Shown: positions 42,542 to 51,718 of the stretch, piece after piece
Numbering within the stretch: the first letter of the stretch is position 1
Layout of the letters: each line of letters opens with the position of its first letter
Assembly: GCF_026240015.1 (NCBI RefSeq)
Contig: NZ_JAPIUX010000003.1
Span: 186,001 to 250,000 of the forward strand
From: Acetobacter farinalis
GTDB taxonomy: Bacteria; Pseudomonadota; Alphaproteobacteria; Acetobacterales; Acetobacteraceae
DNA length: 64,000 nt
Reading direction: 5' to 3'
The notes under the pieces: model-generated
Seen by the model: only the letters and a program-made list of their open reading frames with translations
What the model was told of the DNA's origin: nothing
The model's database searches: none
Program-made: the position numbers and the translations under genes

Positions 42542-45299
42542 TCTGCGGAATGGGCCGCAGGGTGAGAGCCCTGCCGCCCATCCTGCCAAAAGCCTCGGCG
42601 TGGCAGGTCAGCACAAGAATCTGGAACCGGGTGGCGGCATCAGCCAGCACATCGAACATCCGGTCCAGCCGCTGCGAGTCTGAAAAACCCAACGCATCGT
42701 CCAGCACCAGAATGGCGGGAGACTGGCGGGCATGCAGCAGTTCCGCAAAGCCCAGCCGCACCAGAACCGCAATCTGCTCGCGCGTGCCATCCGAAAGCCT
42801 TGCAAACTCTTCCTCTGTGCGCCGGGCCAGACCGGACAGGCCGAAACCGGTGTCCATCACCAGAGACGCACCGGGAAACACGGCTGAAAACGCAGGCTGC
42901 ATGGTGCGTACCAGCGGCGCGAGGTAACGCTCTGTCTGCGTTTTTTCCGCCTCTGTCAGGGTTTGCTCAAGCAGGGCCAGCGCCGCCCGCTCCCGCTCAT
43001 ACCCCTCACACTCCAGCCTGAGCCGTGCGGCGGTGCGGCCTGCCTCGGCTATTTTTTCATCCAGCCCCTCGCCTTCGGCCACATGTACGCGGGTTTCCCG
43101 CTCCCGAATATCCTCCCGCAGGCGGGTGATAGCCACACGGGCACCCTCAAGCGCCTGCTCACGCCGCGCGATGCTGGCCTCCACCACGGAGAGCGGTTCC
43201 TCCGTCTCCCGTCCGGCCTTCAGGCTTTGCAGATGCGCTTCAGCCTGAGCCAGCGCGTGCCGGGTCTCAGCCGCACGGGTTGCCAGAGCCTCATCACTCT
43301 CACGCGCCTGACTGACAGCCAGTTCACGCCCAACCTGATCCTGCGCCGCCTGCTTCTGCCTGAGCACGGCATCGGCCTTTTCCTGAAGAGCCAGCGCCGC
43401 GGCAAAAGCGGCCTGCTCCCTCCGCTCGCCCTGCCGTGCCTCTTCCGCCATGCGGGAGGCCCTGTCCTCCGCCTGTCCGGCCTGTTGCTGCATGCTGTGC
43501 AGAGCCGCGCCGGGCACAGCGCCCTGCTCTGTGGCCCGCTCCTCTCCGGCCTCTTCCCCGGTTCCTGCTGCGTCCGGCCCCTCTTCCAAGGCCTCTTTTT
43601 GCAGAGACAGTCCTTCAGCCTGCTCCCGCAGGAGCGCAGCCTGTCGGTCGCTCAGCTCCTGCCGCAAGGTCGCCAAACCCGCGAACAGGGTGGCATCCTG
43701 CTCATCCCGCAGGGTGGGCAGAGACGCCACGAACGCCGCGCGGGCTTCCGCAACCCGCGTTTCCGCCTGTCGCCGTTCTTCAAACAGATGTTCCGCATGC
43801 TCGGCACTCTCGCAACCAGCTGCCTGCAAGACCTCCTGCATCGTCCGGCGGGCGGCTGTTGCGGTGGCCAGAGCCTCATCCTGATCTGTCACAGCGGGCG
43901 TAATGCGGAATTGCCCGACACCCTCCACCACCAGATCCGCCGTATGGGTCAGAACGGTTTCCCCTTGCGGGCAAGGCACACCGTCAAGCCGCACCCGGCC
44001 TTCAGCCTCAGGCTGAAGGGCCACGCTCAGGCGCGTGGCGCGGGCATTCAGCGTGGCCTGTGCCGTTTCCTGATCTCGCACGGCTTTCCGCACCTGACGG
44101 ATCAGCTTTTCATCCACCCGCAAGGCCGCCAGAGTAGCGCGCGCCTGCTCCAGCCGCGCACACGCGGCTTCGGCCCGCTGTACCGCCAGCCGTTCCCGCT
44201 CAAGGGCCGCCTGCTGCTGCATCACGCTGGCCCGGCGCGCCAGCGCCAGCATGGCCTGCCGCGCGGCCTGATGCTGCTGCTCGGCCTGTTCTCGCCGCTG
44301 GCGGCTTTCCTCATACCGCTGCCGGGCCAGTGTGGCACGCTCCGTGAGAGCCGCCAGATCATGCTGTGCCTCAGCGCACTCGCTTTCCAGCCTGCGCTTG
44401 CGGAGATGAGCTTCCTGCCGCCGTTCCTGTTCGTCCCGTATGCTGGAGTGGGTCTGGGTGAGGGTGGCAAGAGCGGCTCTGGCAGCCTGCTCCTCCGCAT
44501 CCGCAACGCGCAGCCTGTCCCTCTGCTGCCGCAGCGCCTGAAGTCTGGCTTCATCCTGCGCCCGGCTTTGCGGATTTTCCTGCTCCTGCAACGCGCGCCG
44601 CGCCTGCTCCAGCGCCACCAGATCTTCTTCCAGCGCAGCCCGCCGGTTTTCAAGCTCGCTCAGAGAGGCCTGTGCCTGTGCTTCCTGCTCCAGCGCCTGC
44701 CGGTATTTGCCGGTTGCCTTGCCCGTGCTGGCTGTCTGCAACAGCAGAAGGCGCTCCCGCACACGGCTGAGCACGGCGCTGGCCGCGGCCCCGCCGGTGG
44801 CATCCTCCACGCCCTGTTCCAGACAGCCGCGCAGGGTATCCTGCCCAGTCTGGTTCAGAACGGGCTGCGCAAAACTTTCGCCCTGCCCCACCAGAAGCGC
44901 GTTCCACAGCCCGGCGGCTTCCCCTTTCCCGATATCTTCCAGCCCCAGCACGCCGCGCAGGGCTTCTTCCGCCTGATCGCCCTCAAAGCGTTCAGGCCCC
45001 AGTATGAGGCGGGTAAAGGGTTTGGAGAGAAACTGTTTTTCCAGATGGCACTCCATCCCCTTCCACGTAAAGGAGAGGGCGATGTGCGGTGCCCCGCCGC
45101 CATAGGGCTGAAGCTCCTTCACGGGTCTGGCTTTGGAGCTGGTACGGACCATCAGCGCTGCTTTCAGCGCGGTCAGCAGGGTGGATTTTCCGGCCTCATT
45201 GGGGGCCGCCAGCACATTCAGCCCCGGCCCCAGCCCGTCCAGCCGCACCGGGGCGGCAAAGCGCCGCACACCTTCAATCTGCAAATCGGTAAGGATCAT
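42525..45299 (-). CDS. SbcC/YhaN-like ATPase
   Basis: A 924-residue SMC-like ATPase of the SbcC/YhaN group. Walker A lies in AAPNEAGKSTLLTALKA (residues 32-48). The C-terminal half-site has SDGTREQIAVLVRLGFAEL (signature motif) followed by Walker B AILVLDDALGFSDSQRLD. Long Gln/Glu/Ala/Arg coiled coils fill the middle (about 200-780). It forms an operon with the upstream nuclease-like gene, with an ATGA overlap at 45296-45299. The pair resembles the YhaO-YhaN and SbcD-SbcC nuclease complexes that process DNA ends and hairpins. It has no zinc-hook CxxC in the region I can see, unlike true SbcC. Confidence 0.85.
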   Translation of the reverse strand: MILTDLQIEGVRRFAAPVRLDGLGPGLNVLAAPNEAGKSTLLTALKAALMVRTSSKARPVKELQPYGGGAPHIALSFTWKGMECHLEKQFLSKPFTRLILGPERFEGDQAEEALRGVLGLEDIGKGEAAGLWNALLVGQGESFAQPVLNQTGQDTLRGCLEQGVEDATGGAAASAVLSRVRERLLLLQTASTGKATGKYRQALEQEAQAQASLSELENRRAALEEDLVALEQARRALQEQENPQSRAQDEARLQALRQQRDRLRVADAEEQAARAALATLTQTHSSIRDEQERRQEAHLRKRRLESECAEAQHDLAALTERATLARQRYEESRQRREQAEQQHQAARQAMLALARRASVMQQQAALERERLAVQRAEAACARLEQARATLAALRVDEKLIRQVRKAVRDQETAQATLNARATRLSVALQPEAEGRVRLDGVPCPQGETVLTHTADLVVEGVGQFRITPAVTDQDEALATATAARRTMQEVLQAAGCESAEHAEHLFEERRQAETRVAEARAAFVASLPTLRDEQDATLFAGLATLRQELSDRQAALLREQAEGLSLQKEALEEGPDAAGTGEEAGEERATEQGAVPGAALHSMQQQAGQAEDRASRMAEEARQGERREQAAFAAALALQEKADAVLRQKQAAQDQVGRELAVSQARESDEALATRAAETRHALAQAEAHLQSLKAGRETEEPLSVVEASIARREQALEGARVAITRLREDIRERETRVHVAEGEGLDEKIAEAGRTAARLRLECEGYERERAALALLEQTLTEAEKTQTERYLAPLVRTMQPAFSAVFPGASLVMDTGFGLSGLARRTEEEFARLSDGTREQIAVLVRLGFAELLHARQSPAILVLDDALGFSDSQRLDRMFDVLADAATRFQILVLTCHAEAFGRMGGRALTLRPIPQITERR

Positions 45300-46441
45300 G
45301 CCGCTGGCACCCCCATCTCCTGCCAGAACAGAAACAACCGTTGCAGGGCATCAGCCGCAAGCTGCCCCGCCTCCCCTCCGGCCTGCGCGCGGCTCAGCAA
45401 CTGTTCCGCCGCCGCCCGCACGGCACCGCCCGGCCCGAACCGGTCCAGATCCTCCAGCCCGGCTGACAGATGCGGAGCACCCGTCAGACGCAGGCAGGCC
45501 ACGGCCCCGCTCAACTGCGTGAGCACTTCACGTTCATAAACCGCCATATCCTCAACGCAGAGCAGGCCGGACACCGCAAGCCACACCAGCACAGACCCCG
45601 GATTATCCGGCTCAATACTGCGGATGCGGGCGTCCAGCGCCAGAATATCCTGCCGGGAGGTCAACACCACATCGTCCAGCTTTTTCCAGATATAGCGCCC
45701 TGTCCTGTGGCGGGTGATCACGGGGTCCGCCTGTGCGCCCCGCAGCGTGATAACCAGTGCCTCACCCCCGCCGCCGCCACCGGTTGTGAAACGGTCTGTC
45801 TCCGGTGTGCCGGAATAGGCTGTGCGGGCATCAATCTGGCAAAAACCGTGCCAGTCCCCCAGCCCCAGATACGCCAACCCGGCCCGCTTGGCCCGGTCGG
45901 GCGCCACGGGGTTATGTTCAGCCTCGGCCTCTCCCCCAAATCCGGTGACGGAGCCGTGGGCCAGACCAATCCGCAGGGCATCAGGCGGTGTTTCGGCCTC
46001 ATCCATCCAGCCTGTAAGATCAGTCAGAACATGGCGGCGCTTGAGCACGGCAGGCAGAAGCCAGGCGTTATGCGCCGCATCAATCAGCACCGCCCCAGGC
46101 TCCCGATGCACCGTGACATTCTCCGGCAGCCCGCCCCGCGCCAGCCGCGCCCAGACACCTTCCGGCTGGTCGGCATCATGATTGCCAGGGATCAGATGCC
46201 ACTGGATATCCGGAAACTGGCGCATCCGCTCGACAGGCTGATGCAGGGTACGTTCCGAGGGGGTTTCATGCTCATACACATCCCCCGCCACCAGCACATG
46301 CGCGGCCCCTTCCTGCCGGGCCAGCAGCCCCAGCTGCCGGATAACGTCCAGACGCGCCACCTGTAGCGCCCCGAGCGTATCATCATTCACAAAACGGAAA
46401 GTCCGCCCGATCTGCCAGTCTGAAGTGTGAATAAATTTCAT
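45296..46441 (-). CDS. SbcD/YhaO-like metallophosphoesterase
   Basis: A 381-residue calcineurin-like nuclease subunit. Metal-binding motifs run in order: HTSDWQIG (5-12), VAGDVYEHE, IPGNHDAD, LAHGSVTG and GLGDWHGF. It begins the operon and its stop overlaps the start of the YhaN-like gene by four bases. The order and motifs match the bacterial YhaO-type DNA-repair partner of an SMC-like ATPase, so the two probably form one complex on DNA. Confidence 0.86.
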   Translation of the reverse strand: MKFIHTSDWQIGRTFRFVNDDTLGALQVARLDVIRQLGLLARQEGAAHVLVAGDVYEHETPSERTLHQPVERMRQFPDIQWHLIPGNHDADQPEGVWARLARGGLPENVTVHREPGAVLIDAAHNAWLLPAVLKRRHVLTDLTGWMDEAETPPDALRIGLAHGSVTGFGGEAEAEHNPVAPDRAKRAGLAYLGLGDWHGFCQIDARTAYSGTPETDRFTTGGGGGGEALVITLRGAQADPVITRHRTGRYIWKKLDDVVLTSRQDILALDARIRSIEPDNPGSVLVWLAVSGLLCVEDMAVYEREVLTQLSGAVACLRLTGAPHLSAGLEDLDRFGPGGAVRAAAEQLLSRAQAGGEAGQLAADALQRLFLFWQEMGVPAA

Positions 46442-46710
46442 GAATGCCGCAGTGCTGTAAGGGGGCGCTTAATTCAGCACATCCTGCCGTGGCATCATAC
46501 CCTGAAGCCCGCAAACGCCAGCCTTTTCTGCGGATCATGCAGGCATGCGAAAGTCCAACGCGTTTACTGCAATGCCGCCCAGCGCGCGAAACATCACCCG
46601 CTTTATTATATTTTATTTTAATAGACAGATCAGTTTAAGGATTCGGGCTTGGGTGAACCCGTTTCTGAAGCCGTCAAGCAAGCCTCCACGCGGCAAGGAT
46701 GAGGGAGAGG

Positions 46711-48795
46711 ATGAGTTTCAACACCCCCGCCGCTTCTCCCGCCAGCTTCTGGAAAGGGCTGATCCCTTCCCTGCCTGCGTCCCTTTTCCCGCCCGGCTGG
46801 TTTCTGTTCTGCCTGCGCACATGGCTTTCCGCCGTGCTGGCGCTGGCCACCGCGTTCTGGTTGCAACTCTCCTCCCCCGGGTCCGCCGCCGTAACCGTGA
46901 TGATTCTGGCCCAGCCCCTGCGCGGACAGGTTCTCTCCAAGGCGGTCTACCGGTTGGTTGGCACGCTGGTGGGGGCGTTTGTCGCCCTGTTTCTCACTGC
47001 CTGCTTCAATCAGGACCGTGTGGTGTTTCTGGGGGGTGTCGGGCTGTGGCTGACGCTGTGCACCATTATCGGCACGCTGGAGAAAGACTTCCGCGCCTAT
47101 GCCGCCATGCTCTCGGGCTACACCGTTGCCATTGTCGGCATCAGTTGCATTGATAGTCCCGGCGCTGTTTTTGATGTCACGGTCAACCGCGTTTCTTCCA
47201 TTGTTGTCGGTATTGCCGCCACCGCCGCGGTGAATGACATTTTCGGCTCGCCCACCGCGTGGGAAAAACTGGCCACCAACCTGCACCGTGTTGCCGGTAT
47301 GGTGCAGCGCATCAGCCGCGATGCCATAGCCGGACACGGCATTCCGGATGACAGAGCCTGTGCCGGACTGGCCGGGGAGATTATTGCCCTCACCTCTCAG
47401 GTTTCCTACGCCAGAACAGAGCTGCCCGATGCACGCGTGAGGCTGGCCGGGGCACGCTCGGCCATGGTGGCGCTGCTGGAAATGCTCAGTTGCAGCCGCG
47501 CCATCGCCTCCGTGTTGCGTCAGGGGGATGTTTCCGGCCCGGTGCTCGCCCGGATCCGCACCACCTTTGGAGAGGGCACAACCGTGGCCTCCCCCCGGCA
47601 GGTTGTGCAGGATATGGAAGATCTGGCGCGGGAAGCTCACGCGATGGAGCCGGGGCGTGGCCCCACACTGGATGAAGCCTGGCTGATCGAGCGCACCATG
47701 GCCCTGCATTCCGATGCCCGCTGGGCTACTGACGGCATTGATGCCTTTGAAAACGGCAAACGCGCCCGCACACAGGCTCCTGAACTGAAAATCGAGCAGC
47801 ATCACGATGTGATCGCCGCCCTGCTGGCTGGCCTGCGCACCCTCACCGGTTTTACGGTGGCGGCAGGGCTTTGCATTATTTCGGATATTCCCTCGACCTA
47901 CATCGCCCTCTCGCAGGTCGCGGTAATTCTTACACTGGCCGCCTCCACCTATAATGCGCGCGGGTTTGGCATGGGCGCGCTGATCGGCACGCCCCTGGCC
48001 ATTGCTGTGGCGGCGGTGCTGAATTTTGGCATTCTGCCCAAAGGTGCGGATATGCCGTTTCTCGCCATGGCGGTTATCCCGGTTATTTTCGGCGGCTGCC
48101 TGCTGCTGCTGAACCCCAGAACCGCAACAGTCGGCTTTAATGCCGGGGTGTTCTTCTTCGTGATTCTGGGTGTGGCCAATGCACAGAATTACGAGCCCTC
48201 AGCCTTTATCGACCGGAATGTGCTGTATCTCTTCGCCGCGGTGATCATTTTCATCTCGCTGGTGTTGCTGCTGCCCCCTTCCGCCAGCCGCCGCCGCTTT
48301 CGCGTTGCGATCACCATCGGGCATGATCTGCGCCTTCAGCTTGAAGGCCACGGGGAGCAGGCAGGCTCCGCGCTGATCAGCCGCCATTATGACCGGCTGT
48401 GCAAAATTCTCGACTGGAACCACTATCTGCCGGACAGTCTGGCGAAAATCCGCGTTTTCAACCGTCTTTCAAGTCTGGATGAGCTGAATGTGGAACTGGC
48501 CCGCGCACGCCGCCATCTGCAACGCGCCGCCACTATTCCCGCCATCCGGCCCGATGCGGAGGCCGCCTTCCGCGCAACGGTGGTCTATAATGCCGATGCC
48601 GCCCTGTTCCGCATGCGGCGGCAGGCCCGCATCCTGCTGGATAAAGCCATCACCCTGCCACACGGTGAAATGGCGACAGCGCTCGCGGCGATATCCGGCA
48701 TGGTCGGGGCCATCCGGCTGCTTGAGCATAATCGCTCCGCTCTTAAACTGTATGACATCATCCCGCTGCCAGATCAGCAATGGAAGGCGTTCTGA
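46711..48795 (+). CDS. FUSC-family membrane transporter (AaeB-like)
   Basis: A 694-residue inner-membrane protein of the fusaric-acid-resistance (FUSC) family. Two hydrophobic blocks, about 30-170 and 375-520, each with several membrane segments, are separated by a cytosolic region. Its layout and the following DUF1656 and HlyD genes match AaeB/AaeX/AaeA-type pumps that export aromatic acids. The ATG at 46711 follows AGGGAGAGG; ATG 46699 is an alternative. DUF1656 starts two bases after the stop. The exported compound is unknown. Confidence 0.87.
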   Translation: MSFNTPAASPASFWKGLIPSLPASLFPPGWFLFCLRTWLSAVLALATAFWLQLSSPGSAAVTVMILAQPLRGQVLSKAVYRLVGTLVGAFVALFLTACFNQDRVVFLGGVGLWLTLCTIIGTLEKDFRAYAAMLSGYTVAIVGISCIDSPGAVFDVTVNRVSSIVVGIAATAAVNDIFGSPTAWEKLATNLHRVAGMVQRISRDAIAGHGIPDDRACAGLAGEIIALTSQVSYARTELPDARVRLAGARSAMVALLEMLSCSRAIASVLRQGDVSGPVLARIRTTFGEGTTVASPRQVVQDMEDLAREAHAMEPGRGPTLDEAWLIERTMALHSDARWATDGIDAFENGKRARTQAPELKIEQHHDVIAALLAGLRTLTGFTVAAGLCIISDIPSTYIALSQVAVILTLAASTYNARGFGMGALIGTPLAIAVAAVLNFGILPKGADMPFLAMAVIPVIFGGCLLLLNPRTATVGFNAGVFFFVILGVANAQNYEPSAFIDRNVLYLFAAVIIFISLVLLLPPSASRRRFRVAITIGHDLRLQLEGHGEQAGSALISRHYDRLCKILDWNHYLPDSLAKIRVFNRLSSLDELNVELARARRHLQRAATIPAIRPDAEAAFRATVVYNADAALFRMRRQARILLDKAITLPHGEMATALAAISGMVGAIRLLEHNRSALKLYDIIPLPDQQWKAF

Positions 48796-48797
48796 AC

Positions 48798-48998
48798 ATG
48801 GACCTTCACGCTGTTCTGGATATCGATGGCCTGCTGGTATCCTCCTTTGTCGTGCATGCCGGTCTGGCTGTTGTCACGCTGCTGATACTGAACCCCATTC
48901 TGGCAAAAATCGGCGCCCGACGGGTGATCTGGAACCTGCCGCTGGCTGAATTCGGGCTGCTTGTCTGCCTGATCGGCCTTTATACCCTTCTCTTGTAA
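48798..48998 (+). CDS. DUF1656 membrane protein (AaeX-like)
   Basis: A 66-residue protein with two membrane helices (about 11-33 and 45-66). Its place between a FUSC gene and a HlyD gene identifies it as a DUF1656 (AaeX-type) subunit. The ATG is two bases after the FUSC stop, so the translation is tightly coupled. Its role in the pump is unclear. Confidence 0.9.
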   Translation: MDLHAVLDIDGLLVSSFVVHAGLAVVTLLILNPILAKIGARRVIWNLPLAEFGLLVCLIGLYTLLL

Positions 48999-49013
48999 AA
49001 GGATTGCCCAGCC

Positions 49014-49976
49014 GTGTTTGAACGCGCCCGCCGCGCCCTGCAATTTGTCACGACGGGAACCATTCTCGCCATTGCCGCTGTGGTCGGCCTGATCCTGTGG
49101 GACTATTACACCGCCGCACCCTGGACCAGAAACGGGCAGGTGCGCGTTCAGGTGGCCGATATTGCCCCGCGCGTTTCCGGGCAGATCATCTCGGTTCTGG
49201 TGAAGGACAACCAGTTCGTTCACGCCGGGGATGTTCTCTATGAGATCGACCCGTTCGATTTCAAGGTGGCCGTGGCCTCTGCCACAGCCCGTGTGAACGA
49301 ACGTCAGGCCGACATGCAACTGAAAACCACGCAGGAAAGCCGCCGCAACAAGCTGACGGAAGTTGCGGCCTCCCGCGAGGAAAAGCAGGTCTATCAGGCC
49401 ACGGCGGACATGGCCAAAGCCCAGTATGGGGATGCCATGGCCGCACTCGCCCAGGCAAAAATCAATCTGGACCGCACAAAGGTGCGCAGCAGCGTGACTG
49501 GCTATGTGACCAACCTGATCATGCGGGTGGGAGATTACGCCGCCGCCGCCAAACCCAATATCCGGGTGATTGATGCCTCTTCCTACTGGGTGGATGGCTA
49601 TTTTGAGGAAACAAAAATCCGTTCCATCCATGTGGGAGACCGGGTGCGGATGGACCTGATGGGCTTCCGGGAGCCCATGTGGGGGCATGTCATCAGCATC
49701 ACACGCGGTATTGCGACACCAAACGCCACGCCCTCCACACAGGGCCTGCCCTCAGTTGACCCGGTCTACACCTGGGTGCGTCTCGCCCAGCGCATTCCGG
49801 TGCGCGTGCATATCGACAGTATCCCGCCCGGAACCCAGATTGCCGCCGGAATGACCACCACGGTCACCATTGTCGGCAGCAAGGGCAAACGCGCCCACGA
49901 TACGCTGGCCGAAACCTTTGACCGCCTGCACGATGCCCTGATGGGGGGCGCGGGCGGCAGTGGCCCGCGTAACTGA
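49014..49976 (+). CDS. HlyD-type periplasmic adaptor (AaeA/EmrA-like)
   Basis: A 320-residue membrane-fusion protein: N-terminal anchor helix (about 13-30), a lipoyl half-motif (PRVSGQIISVLVKDNQFVH), a coiled-coil hairpin and the second half-motif (RSSVTGYVTNLIMRVGDY), then the beta-barrel. It links the FUSC pump to an outer-membrane channel. The GTG start at 49014 follows AAGGA. The final 225 bases overlap an opposite-strand open frame (49752-50597). The outer-membrane partner is not in this window. Confidence 0.9.
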   Translation: MFERARRALQFVTTGTILAIAAVVGLILWDYYTAAPWTRNGQVRVQVADIAPRVSGQIISVLVKDNQFVHAGDVLYEIDPFDFKVAVASATARVNERQADMQLKTTQESRRNKLTEVAASREEKQVYQATADMAKAQYGDAMAALAQAKINLDRTKVRSSVTGYVTNLIMRVGDYAAAAKPNIRVIDASSYWVDGYFEETKIRSIHVGDRVRMDLMGFREPMWGHVISITRGIATPNATPSTQGLPSVDPVYTWVRLAQRIPVRVHIDSIPPGTQIAAGMTTTVTIVGSKGKRAHDTLAETFDRLHDALMGGAGGSGPRN

Positions 49977-50597
49977 GGCCCGGTCCGGATGCGGCACCGC
50001 CAGAGCGGCCTCCAGCACCCTGTTCCACACAGGCGAGAACTGGTCCGCATGCGCGTAGGGCGCAAAGCGGTCCAGATATCCCGCCAGATAAGACTGTTCC
50101 GGCATGACATGCCCGATCAGGGCCGGGTCCTGCGTATGGCGCACAACCAGCAGGCGTGCGGGGCCATGCCGCGCGATGGCCTGAGCCAGTTGCTCCGCTC
50201 CCTCGTGTGACACGTTCTCATTGCGTTTGTAGACGAGAATGACCGACGGATCGGCCAGACGGCGGAAGAATTTTTCGACCAGATAGTCGATCTTTTCCTT
50301 CTCGGATTTATGGATTTCACGCCGACGCGCCTCAGGCTCCACCCATTGGCGGTCTTTGGAATGGATTGCCGTGTGAAAATAAAGGCCATATCGGGAATCC
50401 AGAAGCATATCTTCTGAATATGGTGAAAGATTTTCAAACAAATAGAGACTATCGAAGCGACTCTTCAACCCTTCCGCGAGGGATGTCTCAGAAGAACGAA
50501 CCCATCTCAGCAGGCCACCACTTTCATCACTATGAGATCTTTTTACAAATCCGAACTCACAGCTATCACCAATATTCTCAAATCGTTCTGTATTCAT
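49752..50597 (-). CDS. DUF1796-like protein, C terminus probably altered
   Basis: A 281-residue frame whose N-terminal part FENIGDSCEFGFVKR resembles a family often placed with surface polysaccharide genes and called putative papain-like peptidases (DUF1796). The segment from about residue 1 to 205 looks like a real protein and is visibly AT-rich. The last 75 residues lie entirely antisense to the end of the HlyD gene (49752-49976) and look unrelated, so the original stop was probably lost or the gene was truncated. No nearby genes of similar type. The function is not known. Confidence 0.6.
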   Translation of the reverse strand: MNTERFENIGDSCEFGFVKRSHSDESGGLLRWVRSSETSLAEGLKSRFDSLYLFENLSPYSEDMLLDSRYGLYFHTAIHSKDRQWVEPEARRREIHKSEKEKIDYLVEKFFRRLADPSVILVYKRNENVSHEGAEQLAQAIARHGPARLLVVRHTQDPALIGHVMPEQSYLAGYLDRFAPYAHADQFSPVWNRVLEAALAVPHPDRASVTRATAARAPHQGIVQAVKGFGQRIVGAFALAADNGDRGGHSGGNLGSGRDTVDMHAHRNALGETHPGVDRVN

Positions 50598-50759
50598 ATA
50601 ATTTTTCCTGAAAAATTATTTTTTACTTATACATGCCCTCTTCACCCTTGCACCATCATGAAAAAGAGGCATTCCGTGGCAAATGTCTTTCTGGTGTCCT
50701 GTCACTGGCTGCTGTCTTGTAACTGGACGCCTCCGCAGCCTGCTGGCACACAGAATCCC

Positions 50760-51560
50760 ATGTCTGGAAAAAACCTTCCCTTCTCCCGCGCCCTGCTGGC
50801 CGGGCTTTGCCTGGCGCTTCCACTGTGCATCGCCCCTGCACGCGCAGCCCCGCCTGTAAAAGGCCCGGGGCTGATGGTGCGCACGCCCTGCCTGCAAAGC
50901 CTGCATATCGTCAGCAAGGCCGGTCAGGCTGAGCCTGTGCATCTTGAGCCCGGCTTTCCGGCGGACATTACCCGCGCCATCGCGCCGGATGGCACCATCA
51001 CGCTTGCGCAGAAAAACTGCTCACGGCGCGGCAGCCTGACGGTTTCCACCCGGCCCGACATACCCCTGACCATTGAGGATGCAGGCAGCACCAACATCGT
51101 GGTGGAGGACCGCACGGGAACCGTGTTCATCCATGCGGGCAGTGGCACACTTGCACTGGGCCGCACCGGAGAACTGGGCCTTGTTTCCCAATCTTCCGGC
51201 CCCATCACCATTTCCACACTCTCTGACTCCGCCCGCATCCGCTCCGAGCAGAGTGCGCCCGTCACCATCACGCGCATCAATGCCCCAGCTCTGGCTCTGT
51301 ATCTGGGCGGGAGCGCCAGCTTTACCGCAGGGTCCGGCCAGCTTCAGGCGCTGGAGATTACCTCCCGAAGCACGGGGAACGCGGTTTTTCATGGTGTGAC
51401 AGATGTTGGCCTGTTCCATGTTGAACAAAGCGGTGCGATCAGTGTTGACAAAGTCACAGGCGCACTGGCAACGGAACGAGACGGAAGCGGAAAGATTATC
51501 AGTGATGCCGCCGCCCCGGCGCCACGCACGCATGCAGACAAGGTTAACGTCCTGCCGTAA
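50760..51560 (+). CDS. Secreted beta-repeat protein of unknown function
   Basis: The 266 residues from the ATG at 50760 start with a signal peptide (MSGKNLPFSRALLAGLCLAL to a cleavage near ARA). The remainder is built of short, irregular beta-type repeats: IVVEDRTGTVFIHAGSGTLAL, then LVSQSSGPITISTL, VTITRINAPALALYLGGSAS and FHVEQSGAISVDKVTGAL. This pattern recalls the auto-transporter head (DUF2807) solenoids. Two cysteines (PCLQ and KNCS) could pair. Frame open to 50532, but the upstream part is AT-rich and shows no homology. It precedes an RND pump on the same strand by about 160 bases; a functional link is possible but unsupported. Confidence 0.7.
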   Translation: MSGKNLPFSRALLAGLCLALPLCIAPARAAPPVKGPGLMVRTPCLQSLHIVSKAGQAEPVHLEPGFPADITRAIAPDGTITLAQKNCSRRGSLTVSTRPDIPLTIEDAGSTNIVVEDRTGTVFIHAGSGTLALGRTGELGLVSQSSGPITISTLSDSARIRSEQSAPVTITRINAPALALYLGGSASFTAGSGQLQALEITSRSTGNAVFHGVTDVGLFHVEQSGAISVDKVTGALATERDGSGKIISDAAAPAPRTHADKVNVLP

Positions 51561-51718
51561 GGCACGGCCTGCCTTTCCTGCCCTCGGGCACGGTGGTTTC
51601 AGGGGGCCTGCATCTCAGGCCGGTTGGCTGAACCGGATATCAATCTTTTGATGCTTTGCTGAACAGCCGGCTGGCCGCCTCGGCCGACCGCCACCATCAT
51701 GGTTAAGGAAGACCGACT

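Noticed and set aside
42963..45539. 858-residue open frame on the plus strand
   Set aside because: It is antisense to the SbcC-like gene; the long frame follows from the GC-rich codon bias of the real gene, and the translation is compositionally odd (Leu, Pro, Arg, Gln rich) without motifs.
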